From Cyanoderma ruficeps (taxonomy: Eukaryota; Chordata; Aves; Passeriformes; Timaliidae), in NCBI GenBank assembly GCA_008694505.1, contig VZDJ01007753.1, positions 12,898,853 to 12,962,852 of the forward strand: a DNA stretch of 64,000 nucleotides, read 5' to 3'. A program made the position numbers and the translations under genes. The notes below the pieces were generated by a model. The model was not told the DNA's origin. It did not search any database and worked only from the letters and a program-made list of their open reading frames with translations. Positions 1 through 18,069 of this stretch are shown here, one piece after another (within the stretch, counting starts at the first letter, position 1; each line of letters begins with the position of its first letter).

Positions 1-2567
<2,567 letters not shown>

Positions 2568-2938
2568 ATGCAGATGTGAAAGGAGCATAAGAAGAGCCAA
2601 GATGCCATGAACTGGGATATAGCTTCTCTGAACATCATCCTCTACTTTGAGCATGCTGTCATGTGTCCAGTGCTTTCCTTACGCTGCACGCTTGTGCCCT
2701 GTCTGCAGGGCCATTGCTGTGTGTGCCATTCATCCCTAGAGAGCCCTTTCAGGCTGTAGCTGTGTGTCCTGTGTTGGTGTTTGATTTAACATAAAGCATG
2801 AGGTAGTTTGGGGGCAGGGGGTGGGGGCAGTGTAGTGAAATGCTGAGGCTCAGAGAACTACTGCAGTCATGTTACTGCAGATCTCCAGCATCCAGAGAGC
2901 AAAGGGTGTGGTGACTTTCCTTGTTTATTGGGGGAGGG

Positions 2939-2968
2939 AATAAATGTAATGAAAATGAATTTAATAAA
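2939..2968 (+). terminator. C1QTNF4: C1QTNF4 poly(A) signals
   Basis: Two AATAAA hexamers (2939-2944 and 2963-2968) lie about 370-400 bp after the C1QTNF4 stop in an A-rich stretch. This implies a short 3' UTR. The exact cleavage site cannot be seen. Confidence 0.6.
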
Positions 2969-2989
2969 AATACAAAAGATGTGAATGTT

Positions 2990-5600
2990 CTCAGTTTGGA
3001 ATTTATGCTGCTTTGTGAGACCTGTGTGCTTGTCACTGGCTGTGGTACCAGCTCAGGTGAGAGAGAAGCATGGTAAGTGAGCTGAGTATGTGTTAGTGAG
3101 CCAATCTGTCTGTGTACACTCTTTTTAATCATTTGTGTTTGTGAAGGGTTGGTACCTCTTACGATCTTATTGCAAGTTTTACAGTGGTTTGTGCTTTTCT
3201 TTTTCTGATGTAGATGAAGTCAAGAAGCTGTGGTTGAGAATCTCAGCTTCCATTTAATGTAAAGAATACATTTAGAAACAAACAGAAGAGCGGGCTTCTT
3301 GTAGTGAAAGATAAGGGCCCAAATCTGTGAATAGACCATGCTCTGAAGCCCAAAAGCAAGGGAAGTAAGAAGAATAAGAAATGTGTTTTAAAATCTCTAA
3401 AGATTTGGATCAGGAGCAGGCACATAACACAAAGTGTGAGTAGTGCCACGCCGTGCGGTGGCACTGCTGACCGCAGGGGCGTTACCTTCCCCAGAAATGA
3501 GCCCCCGGAACGCGAGGGTGCTGCCAACCCACCGTGTGCTGCACTGACAGCCTCCTGCGAGCAGGGTCAGAGGAGCCGCGAGGTGATGTGTTTGGCATCC
3601 ATGTTCCAGGGTTTCGTACGTGCCGAGTTTCACCGAGAGTTTGTCCCGTGGAGAGGCTGCTGTGGCTGTCGAGGACACTGCTGTGTCCGGACAAACAGAC
3701 GGATGGGCGCCCGGCGGGATCCGCTGAGGAGGTAGTGGGAGCACAGGAGGCTTCATCGTAGCACCACTGGTGCTGTTTCAATTGAGCTAAACCCTGGTTT
3801 GTATCCCAAAAATACATAAACTGCAAAAGTGCATCATCTTAAGCATGTACAAAGCTTCATGACATCACTTCAGTGTACTTTATCACTGTCCCTTCAACAG
3901 GCAGCAATGCTCTAAAACTGCTCCTAACAAAATCCTGAGTTCAAAGCAGTGTGTTGGCATCCGAGTCACAAGCCAAGCTACTTAGCCTTTTTCCATATAT
4001 TCATATGGCTCAGGCTGTATATGCTCCAGCAAGACAGTATTTTCATGCACTAGTGTCATCTCAGCTCAGCTTTTTGATGATACTCTGCTCAAACTGGACT
4101 TGGATGCAGCCACCTGCAGCGCTGCCTCTGTTGCTCCATCCATGTCCCAAGCATTAAAGACTGGGGGTATATTTGGCAGAAGAGTGAAAGGTAAAGATTG
4201 GAAGTGTGTAAAAAAGCAGCGTAAGAATAACAGAACATTTGGTGAGACGAGAAGTTTTACTTCAAATAAAATTCTTATTTAAATTCCTATATCATTTGGG
4301 GTGAAAAACAAATAAAGAAACAAAAAGAACCCCAAAGCACAAACCAAAATGAAACAAACACACAAAACAAAAATCCAGCAACAATCAATCTATCTCCTTC
4401 TGTCATAACCCTAAGCTGACCTCTAAAACCGTTGTCTGTGGCATCTTGCTTCCAGGCTTCTTGTTCCTGCCTTACCATTTCTCCTCTCCATCTGTTGGGC
4501 TACAGTGGCTTGGAATAAGATTAACTAGGTCAGAAGCTAGCAGTGCCCACTTTGAAGGTCACACATGCCTCTTTTTTTGAACATGGAAAAATTATATTGC
4601 TAGAAAGGGAATTATGGATCCCATCGTCTAAGCACATGCAATGAATGCGCAAAATTGATGTACCTATAGTGGCAGCAGGAAATCTGGTAGAAACAGCCAG
4701 AACCAAAATCAAAACCCTCCTGAGGAGATAATTACATTTATTTAGTTTCACGCCGCAGTGTTTATGACAGACAAATGTTAATGATGTCTTTCTATAAAAT
4801 AATTATATTTCTGATTTTGAGGACAGAGATTATGTATTTATTATGTTTGGCTTGTAATATGCCACTGCTGCACAAAAGAAAAACTTTATAGAAGAGAGGC
4901 AAATCTGCTGAAGAAATAACTAGGTCAACATCCTTCAGAATTTAAATGAGATTTCAGGAAGTATATTCCAAAATAATAACTGAAACAAAGCTGTGTATAT
5001 GTGTAAATATGATATGCAAATACTAGAAAGCTTCATGGAATACATACATTTTCAGGTTGCTTTTTAAAGAAAAATGAATAACTGAGATGGGAAATTGCTG
5101 TTGACGCATAAAATATGATGCCACATGAGGAGAAAAACAAAATTAAATATGTGACCTATATCATGAAACACAACAAAACCTGCTTAGCTGGTACTGAGGA
5201 GGAGAAAAGATCTTGTATTTGTCTGAAATCACAGGGAGAATATAAGAAGAGTAAACTGAATTATCTGAAATGAAGTCAGCTATGACATCAGCATAATATC
5301 CTGGAAAAATACTTCCAAGCCATCTCTCCTAAGCATCAGTGATCAAGATAGATAAGACATCTAAATAGCACTGCCCCCTTCAGCACAGCCCACTTAGCAA
5401 AACATCAGGCAAGGGAGAAATGCACTCTACAGTGTTGTCCTTTTTTCATGTAAAAATAAAAACTTGTGCATAAATTCTGAGAGGGTTGTCAGCACAGTGC
5501 AGAAAGCAGGACAAAAAGGCATGGCATATTTATACAAAGTCCTGCACACTGTGGAAAGCACTGAAAATAACTGAGGATGCTACTGAAGCCAGGCGTGTCC
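2990..5600. other. Intergenic DNA between C1QTNF4 and FAM180B
   Basis: No gene is recognisable. The segment 3437-3737 is CpG-dense relative to its flanks and is open in several frames, but those peptides match no family. The rest is AT-rich, unique-looking sequence. The 3' UTR of FAM180B (minus strand) should occupy the right-hand end, but no clear AATAAA on the minus strand close to its stop was found. Confidence 0.5.
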
Positions 5601-5622
5601 TTTCCTATGGTGGGCTCCCTCA

Positions 5623-6128
5623 TTAGGTGTCTCTCTTGGCCCTGGCCAGGTTAGAACGATAGAAATGTTTCAGGGACGCTAAATGTGAAGGCTTTTCCTT
5701 CCAAGGCCAGGAAGCCTGGAGGAGAGTGGTATTTGCAGGGCAGAGCCCCTTACACAGGTCACGAAAGATTTCATCGACCAGCTGAGAGAAAAAGCCAATC
5801 CAGGCGGTTTTATCCAGACCCGGCATGGAGCGAACCTGATAGGCACTGTAAACACTGGTGAAAAGGAGACGGTCAAACTCTGCCGGAGGCAAGGGAGTGT
5901 CAGTCAGTGAATAATATGTCAGATGCTGCTCGATCTCTGCCGGTGTTTTGGGAACTTCCTCCTCTAAAATACGCAGGAACCGCCGTGCCGGGCGTAGGGA
6001 GGCCAGCTCTTCATCCCGCAGCCGGATTGTCCCGTTGGCCTGAATATCCAGCCTTCCCCAGAGCATCTGGAAGAGCGGAGCAGCACTGTCACGGAAAGCC
6101 CGGCACAGCCCCACCACTCGCGGACGCG
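5623..6128 (-). CDS. FAM180B: FAM180 family protein, 3' coding exon (5' exon not located)
   Basis: The minus-strand frame ending at TAA (5623-5625) encodes a FAM180-family core. It contains LFQMLWGRLDIQ, the family hallmark RDEELASLRPA, then VPKTPAEIEQHL, an AEFDRLLFTSVYSAYQ helix and a WIGFFSQLVDEIFRDL helix, followed by a basic tail. The closest pattern I know is FAM180A/FAM180B. The position next to C1QTNF4 and NDUFS3 points to FAM180B, a small, poorly characterised and probably secreted protein. I place the exon start at 6128, just after a CTTTGCAG acceptor. An alternative CTCTTCCAG acceptor lies about 65 bp further in, but using it would cut into conserved residues. The open frame runs on to 6507, but that part is low-complexity GC-rich sequence without family resemblance. 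A first exon with a signal peptide is expected upstream and was not identified. Confidence 0.75.
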
Positions 6129-6139
6129 CTGCAAAGCAA

Positions 6140-6560
6140 AGCCCTCCGCACTGCTGCCAAACCTCGGGCGGGCCCAGAGGCGGCCGCTCCCTCACGGCCG
6201 GCCTAGTCCCACTCCATGTCCTTCTCTGCCGGCCCCACACCCCGTTTCTGACCGGCCCAACACCTCGTTTCCCCGTGCGACCTGTGCAGCTGCTGCCTCC
6301 CGTCCCCCTCCTGTCCCCCGCAGTCCCACCTGCAGCACCTCCCCGCTGCCCTCGGGCAGTCCCCAAACCCAGCGGGGCCGGTCCCTTGCCCCAGCGCGGA
6401 CACCCCGTGAGGCGCCTCGGCGTGGGGCAGAGCCCCCTCGGGGCAGCAGGGAGCACAAATGCCATTAGGCACCGCCGAGGCTTTCTCCAGGGGCTCCTGA
6501 AATCCATCAGGGATGAGAACGAACAGAACGGGTGAGTTTTTACGTGCAGGCAGGTGGGAG
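6140..6560. other. GC-rich segment 5' of FAM180B exon
   Basis: High G+C and CpG density, with overlapping open frames on both strands typical of stop-poor GC-rich DNA. It probably contains the FAM180B promoter, first exon or first intron (minus strand). No convincing signal-peptide exon with a GT donor could be chosen. Confidence 0.35.
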
Positions 6561-9500
6561 CATGGGCACTGACAGTGCCTCGGCCCAGGGCCCCCAGTGC
6601 TCAGGAGACCTCTAACATGACGCCAGCGTCCTCTGGGCCACGACGGGCTGTGTTGGTGCCGCTGTGAGGGTGTTCATCTGGAAGACATCAGACAGAGCTT
6701 GGTAGCACAAGACCTTCCTGTTTACCGTTTTTGCCATTTGATTGTCAACAACGTCTTCAGCATTCCTGAGCTACCAGTCAGCTTGCCAAATATGACAGAT
6801 GCTGACCACGGGATTTTGAAAAGCAAAACAAGCTTTTTAAGAGAAGCAGCAGTGGTTGAGGCGAGGTTTTGGATATCACGGCCCTTAGTCCTGCCAGCAG
6901 AGCTAGAGCTACAGCAGCAAAGGCAGTGCTTTGACAGGCAGCAAGGAAGCCTCCCACACTGAGAATGGATGGGGTTTGAACAGATGGGGTTTGGTTGGCT
7001 GGCAGTTTTTGCTGGACAAAGTGATGCTGTCCAATGAAAGGAGGGTGCTGGCAGGGTCCTCAAGCTGTTGCTAGAAACATGAAGTGATGCTTATCCTCGT
7101 TTTCTACTTCTTCCCTAAGCTTCTGCTGCTGGAAGAGTGTGAGGATAAAAGACACCTTGTCAGATCCATTATGGCTCATTTGATGCTAATTACTTGCTAG
7201 GACACGTGACATCATGTAATCTGGGAAAAATGGATATGAGGCCAGAGGAATGACAGTTTTTGAATATGAACGTCACATTAATCCTAAGAATTGTTTGATT
7301 TTCATTTCCTAATACTTAGAGTGCTTTAACTGACTGCTGAATTTATTTTATTTCTTTTTTTGTGTGTGTGAAAAAGGAGACACAAGCAATCTTAGTCCAG
7401 GACTGTGGGGGGGAGGCTGCGTCCCCTCCCTCCTCCATGTTGTCAGTGTCATGAGGTAGCCAAGACCCTCTTCTACTTCTTACAGACTCATCCTTCAGGT
7501 TAAGAAACATGAAATAGAAAAAAGCTCATATAAAATAGTAAGCTCTCTGATACATTTATGGAGTTTTTAATTTTAAATGGATGAGGGTTTTTTTTATATT
7601 AAAAAAAAAAGAAAAAAAATTGGTGAGGATTTATATTGAATACTCCAGAGTTAAATCCACCAGGTGCATATAGAAAAACACCTCAAGATCTCCATTTTTT
7701 ACTAGACCTTTTCAGGGAGATGTATAAGCTGCCTAGAGAAATGCACTGCCAGCCACAGGCTGCAGAGGTTTGTTTCTCTGCACAGCTGCAGGCTCTGTGA
7801 TCCAAGCCAGCTGTGGCTTTGGATTGTGAGCAGGGATGTAGCTTCTCTTTCCTACTCCTCCACAGATGTACCAGCAAGGCTTTTAGCTCAGGTGAAAGCA
7901 TTATATCATCTGAAAATTTCTTTGCTGGTCTTGTGTCTGGTAACCGATCCTCTAGGTTGACAGATCTCTCTCCTGAGAGATGTCTGACTGGCTGCAAATT
8001 CAGTGCATTTGTTGGATAGGTGCCAAACTGCCCTTATTAGTAACTGCCTCATAAATATACACAGTGGTGGATTTTTGAGTAGAGAAAAATTTAACAAAGC
8101 ATAACAAATAATGTATTGAAATAATAACACGAATACCCTCTGGGGAAGGGAAAAATACTTACTTACTTTATCACTCAGCAGGGTTGGGTGGGGTTTTGTT
8201 TCCCAAAAATATATAGAAAATCCACAAACAGTATTGCAGGAGATTATTTTTTCAGTGGAGACCCAAGAAAATCCTCCCCTTGCCACCAAACACAGCAGCA
8301 GGTCTTCAACCTGCAAGTAGGTACAGGTGCCCCCACCAGCAAACCCCCCCCCAGCTGGACTCCAGCTCTCTCCCATGCCAGTGCAGCTGCCTGAGCCCTC
8401 GGGCCGCATTTGGAGGAGCAGCAAAGCATTGCACAAAGGTTTGCCAAGCCAAGGAGCCGTGTTGCTAACAGATGTGCTCCCTACCTGTCAGCCTCTGGGA
8501 TGCAGCAAACACACAGAGGAGCAGCCAGGAGCTGAGCTGTGCCTGGGCCATGGCAGCGCTGCCGGAGCAGCTGCCACCCTCTCTGCGACAGAAGCCACAG
8601 CAGTTCGCTGGGGCGTCTTCCCCTGCTGCTTCGGATCCCAGCAGCCTCTCTTGGAATGCATCCATCTTTCTGTGTTTCTGGTCACAGCCCTGGGAAGGAC
8701 TTGCAGTTCAACTTGCTGACCCTGGAGGATATTTTCCATCATATTTTGGAAACTTGGAAAACTTTGTTGTGATGTTTTTTGGCAGAATTGTTTAAGCTTC
8801 CTTTTCAAAGGCTGACTTTCCACTGCAATGATTCTAGGAAGCCCTTAGTTGCAAGAAATTCCACTACATATGTTTGCCTCTTAAGAAGGGAGTACTCCCT
8901 AATCCCTTCCATCTCTGCACAGTGCCTCTGCCACATACTGTGACACTTCAGCTCGCTTCCTTGGCTTTGTTCAGTTTTTATTTTTCCTGGGTTTGAAAAT
9001 CTGAAAACAATCCTGGAATGTCACAAACAGATAAAGCTAGCAGTCTGCAGATTCATGGAAGGGCAGTAGCAGCCAAAATATACAAGCAGGCAGAAGAAAT
9101 GTCACTGGTTCAGTTCTGTATCAAACCCGCTGAGGAAGAACTCAGTACAGTGACCTAACAAACACCAAGTATCAAAGTGCCTTAGATCTTCTAAATTACA
9201 TAGACAAAACTTCATTTGATTCACTTCGCAGCAAGTGTCTGTTCTCTAGACATATTTACACATGTATTAATGCCAAGTCCCCAGTCAAACTGTTCTGTAT
9301 TTCTACTCTGTATGGCACAGTGTATGATGCCGGGGATATATAAATATGGAGTGATATGTATAAATAAGGACTAATACCATCCCCCTCAGGTTAAAGGAAG
9401 AAAGAAGTCTGGCTAGAAAAGAGAGAAGAACTGAAATGCATCCCTCGCTCATCAAGTTACAGGACATGAGTCAGGACATACTGTCACCAGATAGTGTACT

Positions 9501-12500
9501 GAGGGCCGGGATGATGTCGCGGTTGGTAAGTTGTCTGTGTGCAAAAGATCAAATCTTCTGAAACTTTCAGGATCTGTAGTTGTACCTGGCATTACCTGGA
9601 CTCACACCAGCCAAGAGAAGCAGCACATAATGGAAGAGTCACAGAGAGGCCCACGATATCCAGAACCACTCTTCCCCTCAGTTTGGATTCAAAGCAAGAC
9701 CTGTGTTTCTCTCATAGCCTTAGGTATCTTCAAGTCATGCTGCGCTGCACTGCTTTCATTTTTCATTATTTTCTGCTGCTTACTCTTTAGTTGCATCCCT
9801 TTCTTCTTTTATTAAACTGAATCACAAGCTACCCAAGAGGCAGACACCAATGGCCCATGTGTGTGGTGAGATTGATGTACCTTCTGCTTTGTGCCAGAGT
9901 CCCTTCTAGGCCACAGCGCACACATGACTTTGGCTAAAAGCTGCTATAGCAAAACCCCTGTGTTTGGTGGGCCATGAAACAGCCTCCCTTTAACTTGCCG
10001 CACATGACATGAAGAGGATTGCCCAATAGGATTTTGGCCAACGTCTGTAGGAGCTATACATGATTTTGTCCACAGGAGAATTTCCTAGGAACAGCTTGCA
10101 GCTGAAGTGCCGAGAGGAGAACAGCCACGTTGGTGGGAGGGAGAAGAGAGGAGGCTTGGGGGCTGTGCTCAGGTGACTGACACAGTGACAGATGAGGGAC
10201 AAGCATCAGTGTGGACACTGCCTTGAGCTAGGGAAATTTTTCAGAATTGCCTCACTATCCCAAAAAGAAAGGCAATTTCAGAGTGATAAACATATTCCTT
10301 AGCTGTCTGTACAGCAGCAATACTTGCAGAGAAACAAGGCTGAGTTTCTGACAGCTGCAGAGTCCCTGCACGTACAGCTGCAATGTTGGGCAGTGCACCT
10401 GCTCTTCCTGAAGGGTTTTGTCCTTGCCAGGTACTCACAGCTGAGCACAGCCCTGCCATTCTGCATTCCCCTGGCCATACCATCTGTTGTTGGAGCAGTT
10501 TCAAAATGTCACAAGCCAGGTTTATGCAGGGACACCTTGACTGGTTTCTTCTTTTTCACCATGACCTCCTGAAGCAGGAACATGGGAAATAAAACAAGAG
10601 AAGAGGTGTCAAAACCTGCAGGAACTGGTTGGATGCTGATTGAGGCACAAGGTGTGGCACCAGAAGAGCCTCTTCAGGAGGGAAGTTTCCTTGAAGTAGG
10701 ACTTCAGGGGGATAGCACAAAAGGGAAATTCTGCTTTTAGAATTGAAGAAATCACTGCCTTCGATAACCTTGCCCAGAACTTGGGGAGATTACTCCCCAG
10801 CCTGGGGCAGTCTGGCAGATGCTCAGGGAAGGAAGAAGATTGAAAAAATAGGGGAAGGAAGAAGGACATATGTGGCTCCCAGAAAAGGTGATGTTTGAGT
10901 TACTGGAGTAACTTACTGGAAGAAGGAAAAACCTTGAGGAAAGCAGGAGTGAAGCACTGACTGTAACCAGAGAGGACCACTGTAATACTGGTATTTTCTA
11001 GGTATGGTCCTGCCAGTCTTTACAAGGATGCTTTCCTTGTCTTTTGTTTCAGTTTGTGGGCAGCATCTACTGCTTGAAGGAGTAATGAGCTGTGTAAAAG
11101 TGACAGGGAGAGCCCATCCCACTGCACCTACTGCACATGAGGTGGGTGAACACCCTGACACCATCAATAGCCACATCCTCAGGGACGACAGTCTGCTTGT
11201 CCGGCTGTAGGGAGAAATGCCAGTTTTGGAAAACACCAGCAAAACCTACTCAGCTGGAGAAGCTCAACATGGTGACTGTGAGTCATTGCCTAAAGCCAAT
11301 CTGTCCCTTCAGTGCCAGAAAATCTCTCTTCTGTATAGTGTGTCTATAAGTCAGCTACATCTGACATATCTCATCCCACACCCTTCTGCAGTTGGGGAAT
11401 CCAACCCAGGCAAACAAACCCCACAGAAACTGGCAGAATGCAGCAGGCAGGGACAGAGGATTTGGAAGACCACGAAGCAAGTGCCCACCAGCCACAAGGA
11501 ACCCAGAGCGAGCAGCTTCCATGAGCAAAATGGCCTCTGGAGCTCAGGAGCAGTGAAGGAAGCAAAGTGCATAAGTATTCTTGAGGCTGTGCAACCTCTT
11601 GTGCCCTGAGATAATGAGCCTAGGTGAGTAAATTGCAGCCGTCCTGATTTCCCAAGCTTCACTAATGAGAAGAGATTCAGGTCCACTTGCAATGATTCCA
11701 CATATTAAAGACCTGCTGGAGCCAATCCCTGTTCCCACAGGGCTGGCTACTTTTTGAGTACACACATTCTTGAAAAAAAACTTGCATATTGTCTAACTTG
11801 ACAGGCATCATATCTGACATTTCTTAATGTCGATCAAATTCTCCCTCTGCACAAACATTAATTTTAAAAGGCAAATTTCCTAGTGTTCCTGCTACCATCA
11901 GTCTGACTTACTGTACTGGGAAATACCTATTTTTTATAATATATAGACCGTAAGTCTTGATGTGGTGTCTCAAGAAATCTGGGATGAAGGAGAATATGGA
12001 GAGGAAATGTGATTTATAAAGAATTTTCATGGTGATGGAAGTGGCACCGGAACTTTTCTGTCTTGCACAATAGGCATCAGCATGTTATGAGAGCCACTGC
12101 AAAGAAAACAACCAGCTGTGGAGTACCTTGTAGGAAGAACTGAAAGTTCATTCCCTATTTAATCTGCTTGATTGAAGACAGATCCAAAAGAGAGCTAAGA
12201 ATTGTATAAAACCCCAAACTGCTGACCTGTGTTCACTTTTCCTTTCCATGTGGAGCTGTGACTTTTAAGGTGAGAGGCAAATGCTATTTATTTTACCCAG
12301 AAAACGCTGTTGAGTCACATCCCAAACACTGCCGGCCACAGCGGCTGAAACAAAATTTAAAAAATAAATTAAAAAAAAAATAACCAACCCATGCTTACAA
12401 GGCTGAGGCAGAAACAAATATAAACCCTTCTTCTTGGAATACAGTTCAGTCATTATTCTTGAAAAGAGATCACATTCTAGTCACAGCAAGTAGGGTTTTT

Positions 12501-13530
12501 TTCTTAATTGAATTCACTGTTATTGTATCCCTTCCTCCATCCCATACCCTAACCTCCCCCCAAACCCTATTTTAATTAGTGCTTTTACAATTTAAAAGCT
12601 TAACTATCCACTCAGGGAATCTCTACAAACCCCTTGTGAATTATTTTATGAAATCTTTTATACAACAATTTTCAGATCTTAATGAAGTTAGTCAGCTTTC
12701 TGATGCAGAACAGCATTATGCATTTTCTGGACCAAAGACAAGGGACATTACTAATTGATGACTGCTGTAATGCAATCCCATTCAAACAGGTGGTGGGTGG
12801 ACTAGAACTACAGCATTCGTCCTGCTTTCTCAGAAAAAAAGATTTTCCACAAGAGCAAAGAAAGTGGTAATGCTATTGTATCATAGAGCTCAAAATAATT
12901 GGAATACTGACAAAAAGAGAAAAGGGAGGGGTATAATTTTGGCTGCAGGAAAAGAAAAGCACATTCTGAAGATTCTGGAGAAAATAAAGACTGCTTGATT
13001 GTGAAGAAAAAGCCAGATTGAGGGAGTGTCACATCAGAAGTTACCTCCAACTCATGTTGGGAGAAAAGGGACTGATCTAATTCCCATGGAAGCAATAGAG
13101 ATCTCCATAACTGTTTTGGTCTGGACGCATGTACATTTGTGTTGTCCTGACAGGAACTGTATTAGAACCATTTACACAGGCTTTGCCTTTTTGCCATGTT
13201 ATTACCATCTTCCCATCTGGAGCTAAGAAACTACTGTTCCTTTGCTCAAACTCCGAGGCTGCTTGAGTGCAGTCTCCTAGGGAGTGCTCAGGTTCTGACT
13301 TTACCTGCAGGGACAGCTGGCAGTAATAGTGTTCAGGAAACACTTAGCCACAGGCAACACCTGCACTCTGTTCAATTTGCAAACCAAAAAGACAAATCCC
13401 CCGTTTTACAACTCAAAGCACCAGATAAACATCAGTTGGATCATAAGGATTGTAAATTAGCATTCCCGGGCTTTGTGCTTTTCATCTAGTTTGGAAACAT
13501 TATGAGATCACAACAGGCAAGTTCCTCATA
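6560..13530. other. Intergenic DNA between FAM180B and NDUFS3
   Basis: About 7 kb without a recognisable gene. Open frames such as 7906-8436(-), 8327-8719(+), 10913-11242(-) and 11217-11609(+) lack family motifs, coherent splice structure or recognisable domains. A/T homopolymer runs occur near 7590-7620 and 12360-12385. No CR1 or LTR sequence could be identified by eye, though diverged repeats may be present. Confidence 0.5.
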
Positions 13531-13536
13531 TCAATT

Positions 13537-13542
13537 TTTATT
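13537..13542 (-). terminator. NDUFS3: NDUFS3 poly(A) signal
   Basis: TTTATT on the plus strand is AATAAA on the minus strand, about 60 bp after the NDUFS3 stop codon. This implies a very short 3' UTR, common for mitochondrial housekeeping genes. Confidence 0.65.
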
Positions 13543-13601
13543 ATTATAAATACTATATTGGAACAGAAAGGACGGTGCTGCACATCCGCTTCCTTCTGCT
13601 G

Positions 13602-17850
<4,249 letters not shown>

Positions 17851-18050
17851 CCCGCCGGGACACGGACGGGCAAGGGCACGGGGCGGAAGCGGAAAGCGCC
17901 GCCGCCGCCGCGCTGCCCCCGGGGGCGGAAGCGCGCGAAGAGCTTCCCGGGGACGGCTCCGGGTCGGTGGGCGGAATCGGCGAGTGCCCGGCGGCGCCTG
18001 GCGCAGGGTGAGGGCCGGGAGCAGCCGCTGGGGCAGCCCGGGGCGGCGGC

Positions 18051-18069
18051 ATGAAGGGAGGCGCCGCAG
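18051..18069 (+). CDS. KBTBD4: KBTBD4 first coding exon (19 bp)
   Basis: ATG AAG GGA GGC GCC GCA G is followed by a GTGGGT donor. It joins exon 2 (acceptor TTACAG at 20431-20436) to read MKGGAADCWRSDLCSTMESS. This resembles the N-terminus of the longer mammalian KBTBD4 isoform (MKGG...), which supports real use of this start. The short form would start at the ATG of MESS in exon 2. Confidence 0.75.

Noticed and set aside
7906..8719. Overlapping open frames on both strands between FAM180B and NDUFS3
   Set aside because: Codon content and peptides look random, with no splice-consistent extension or known domain.
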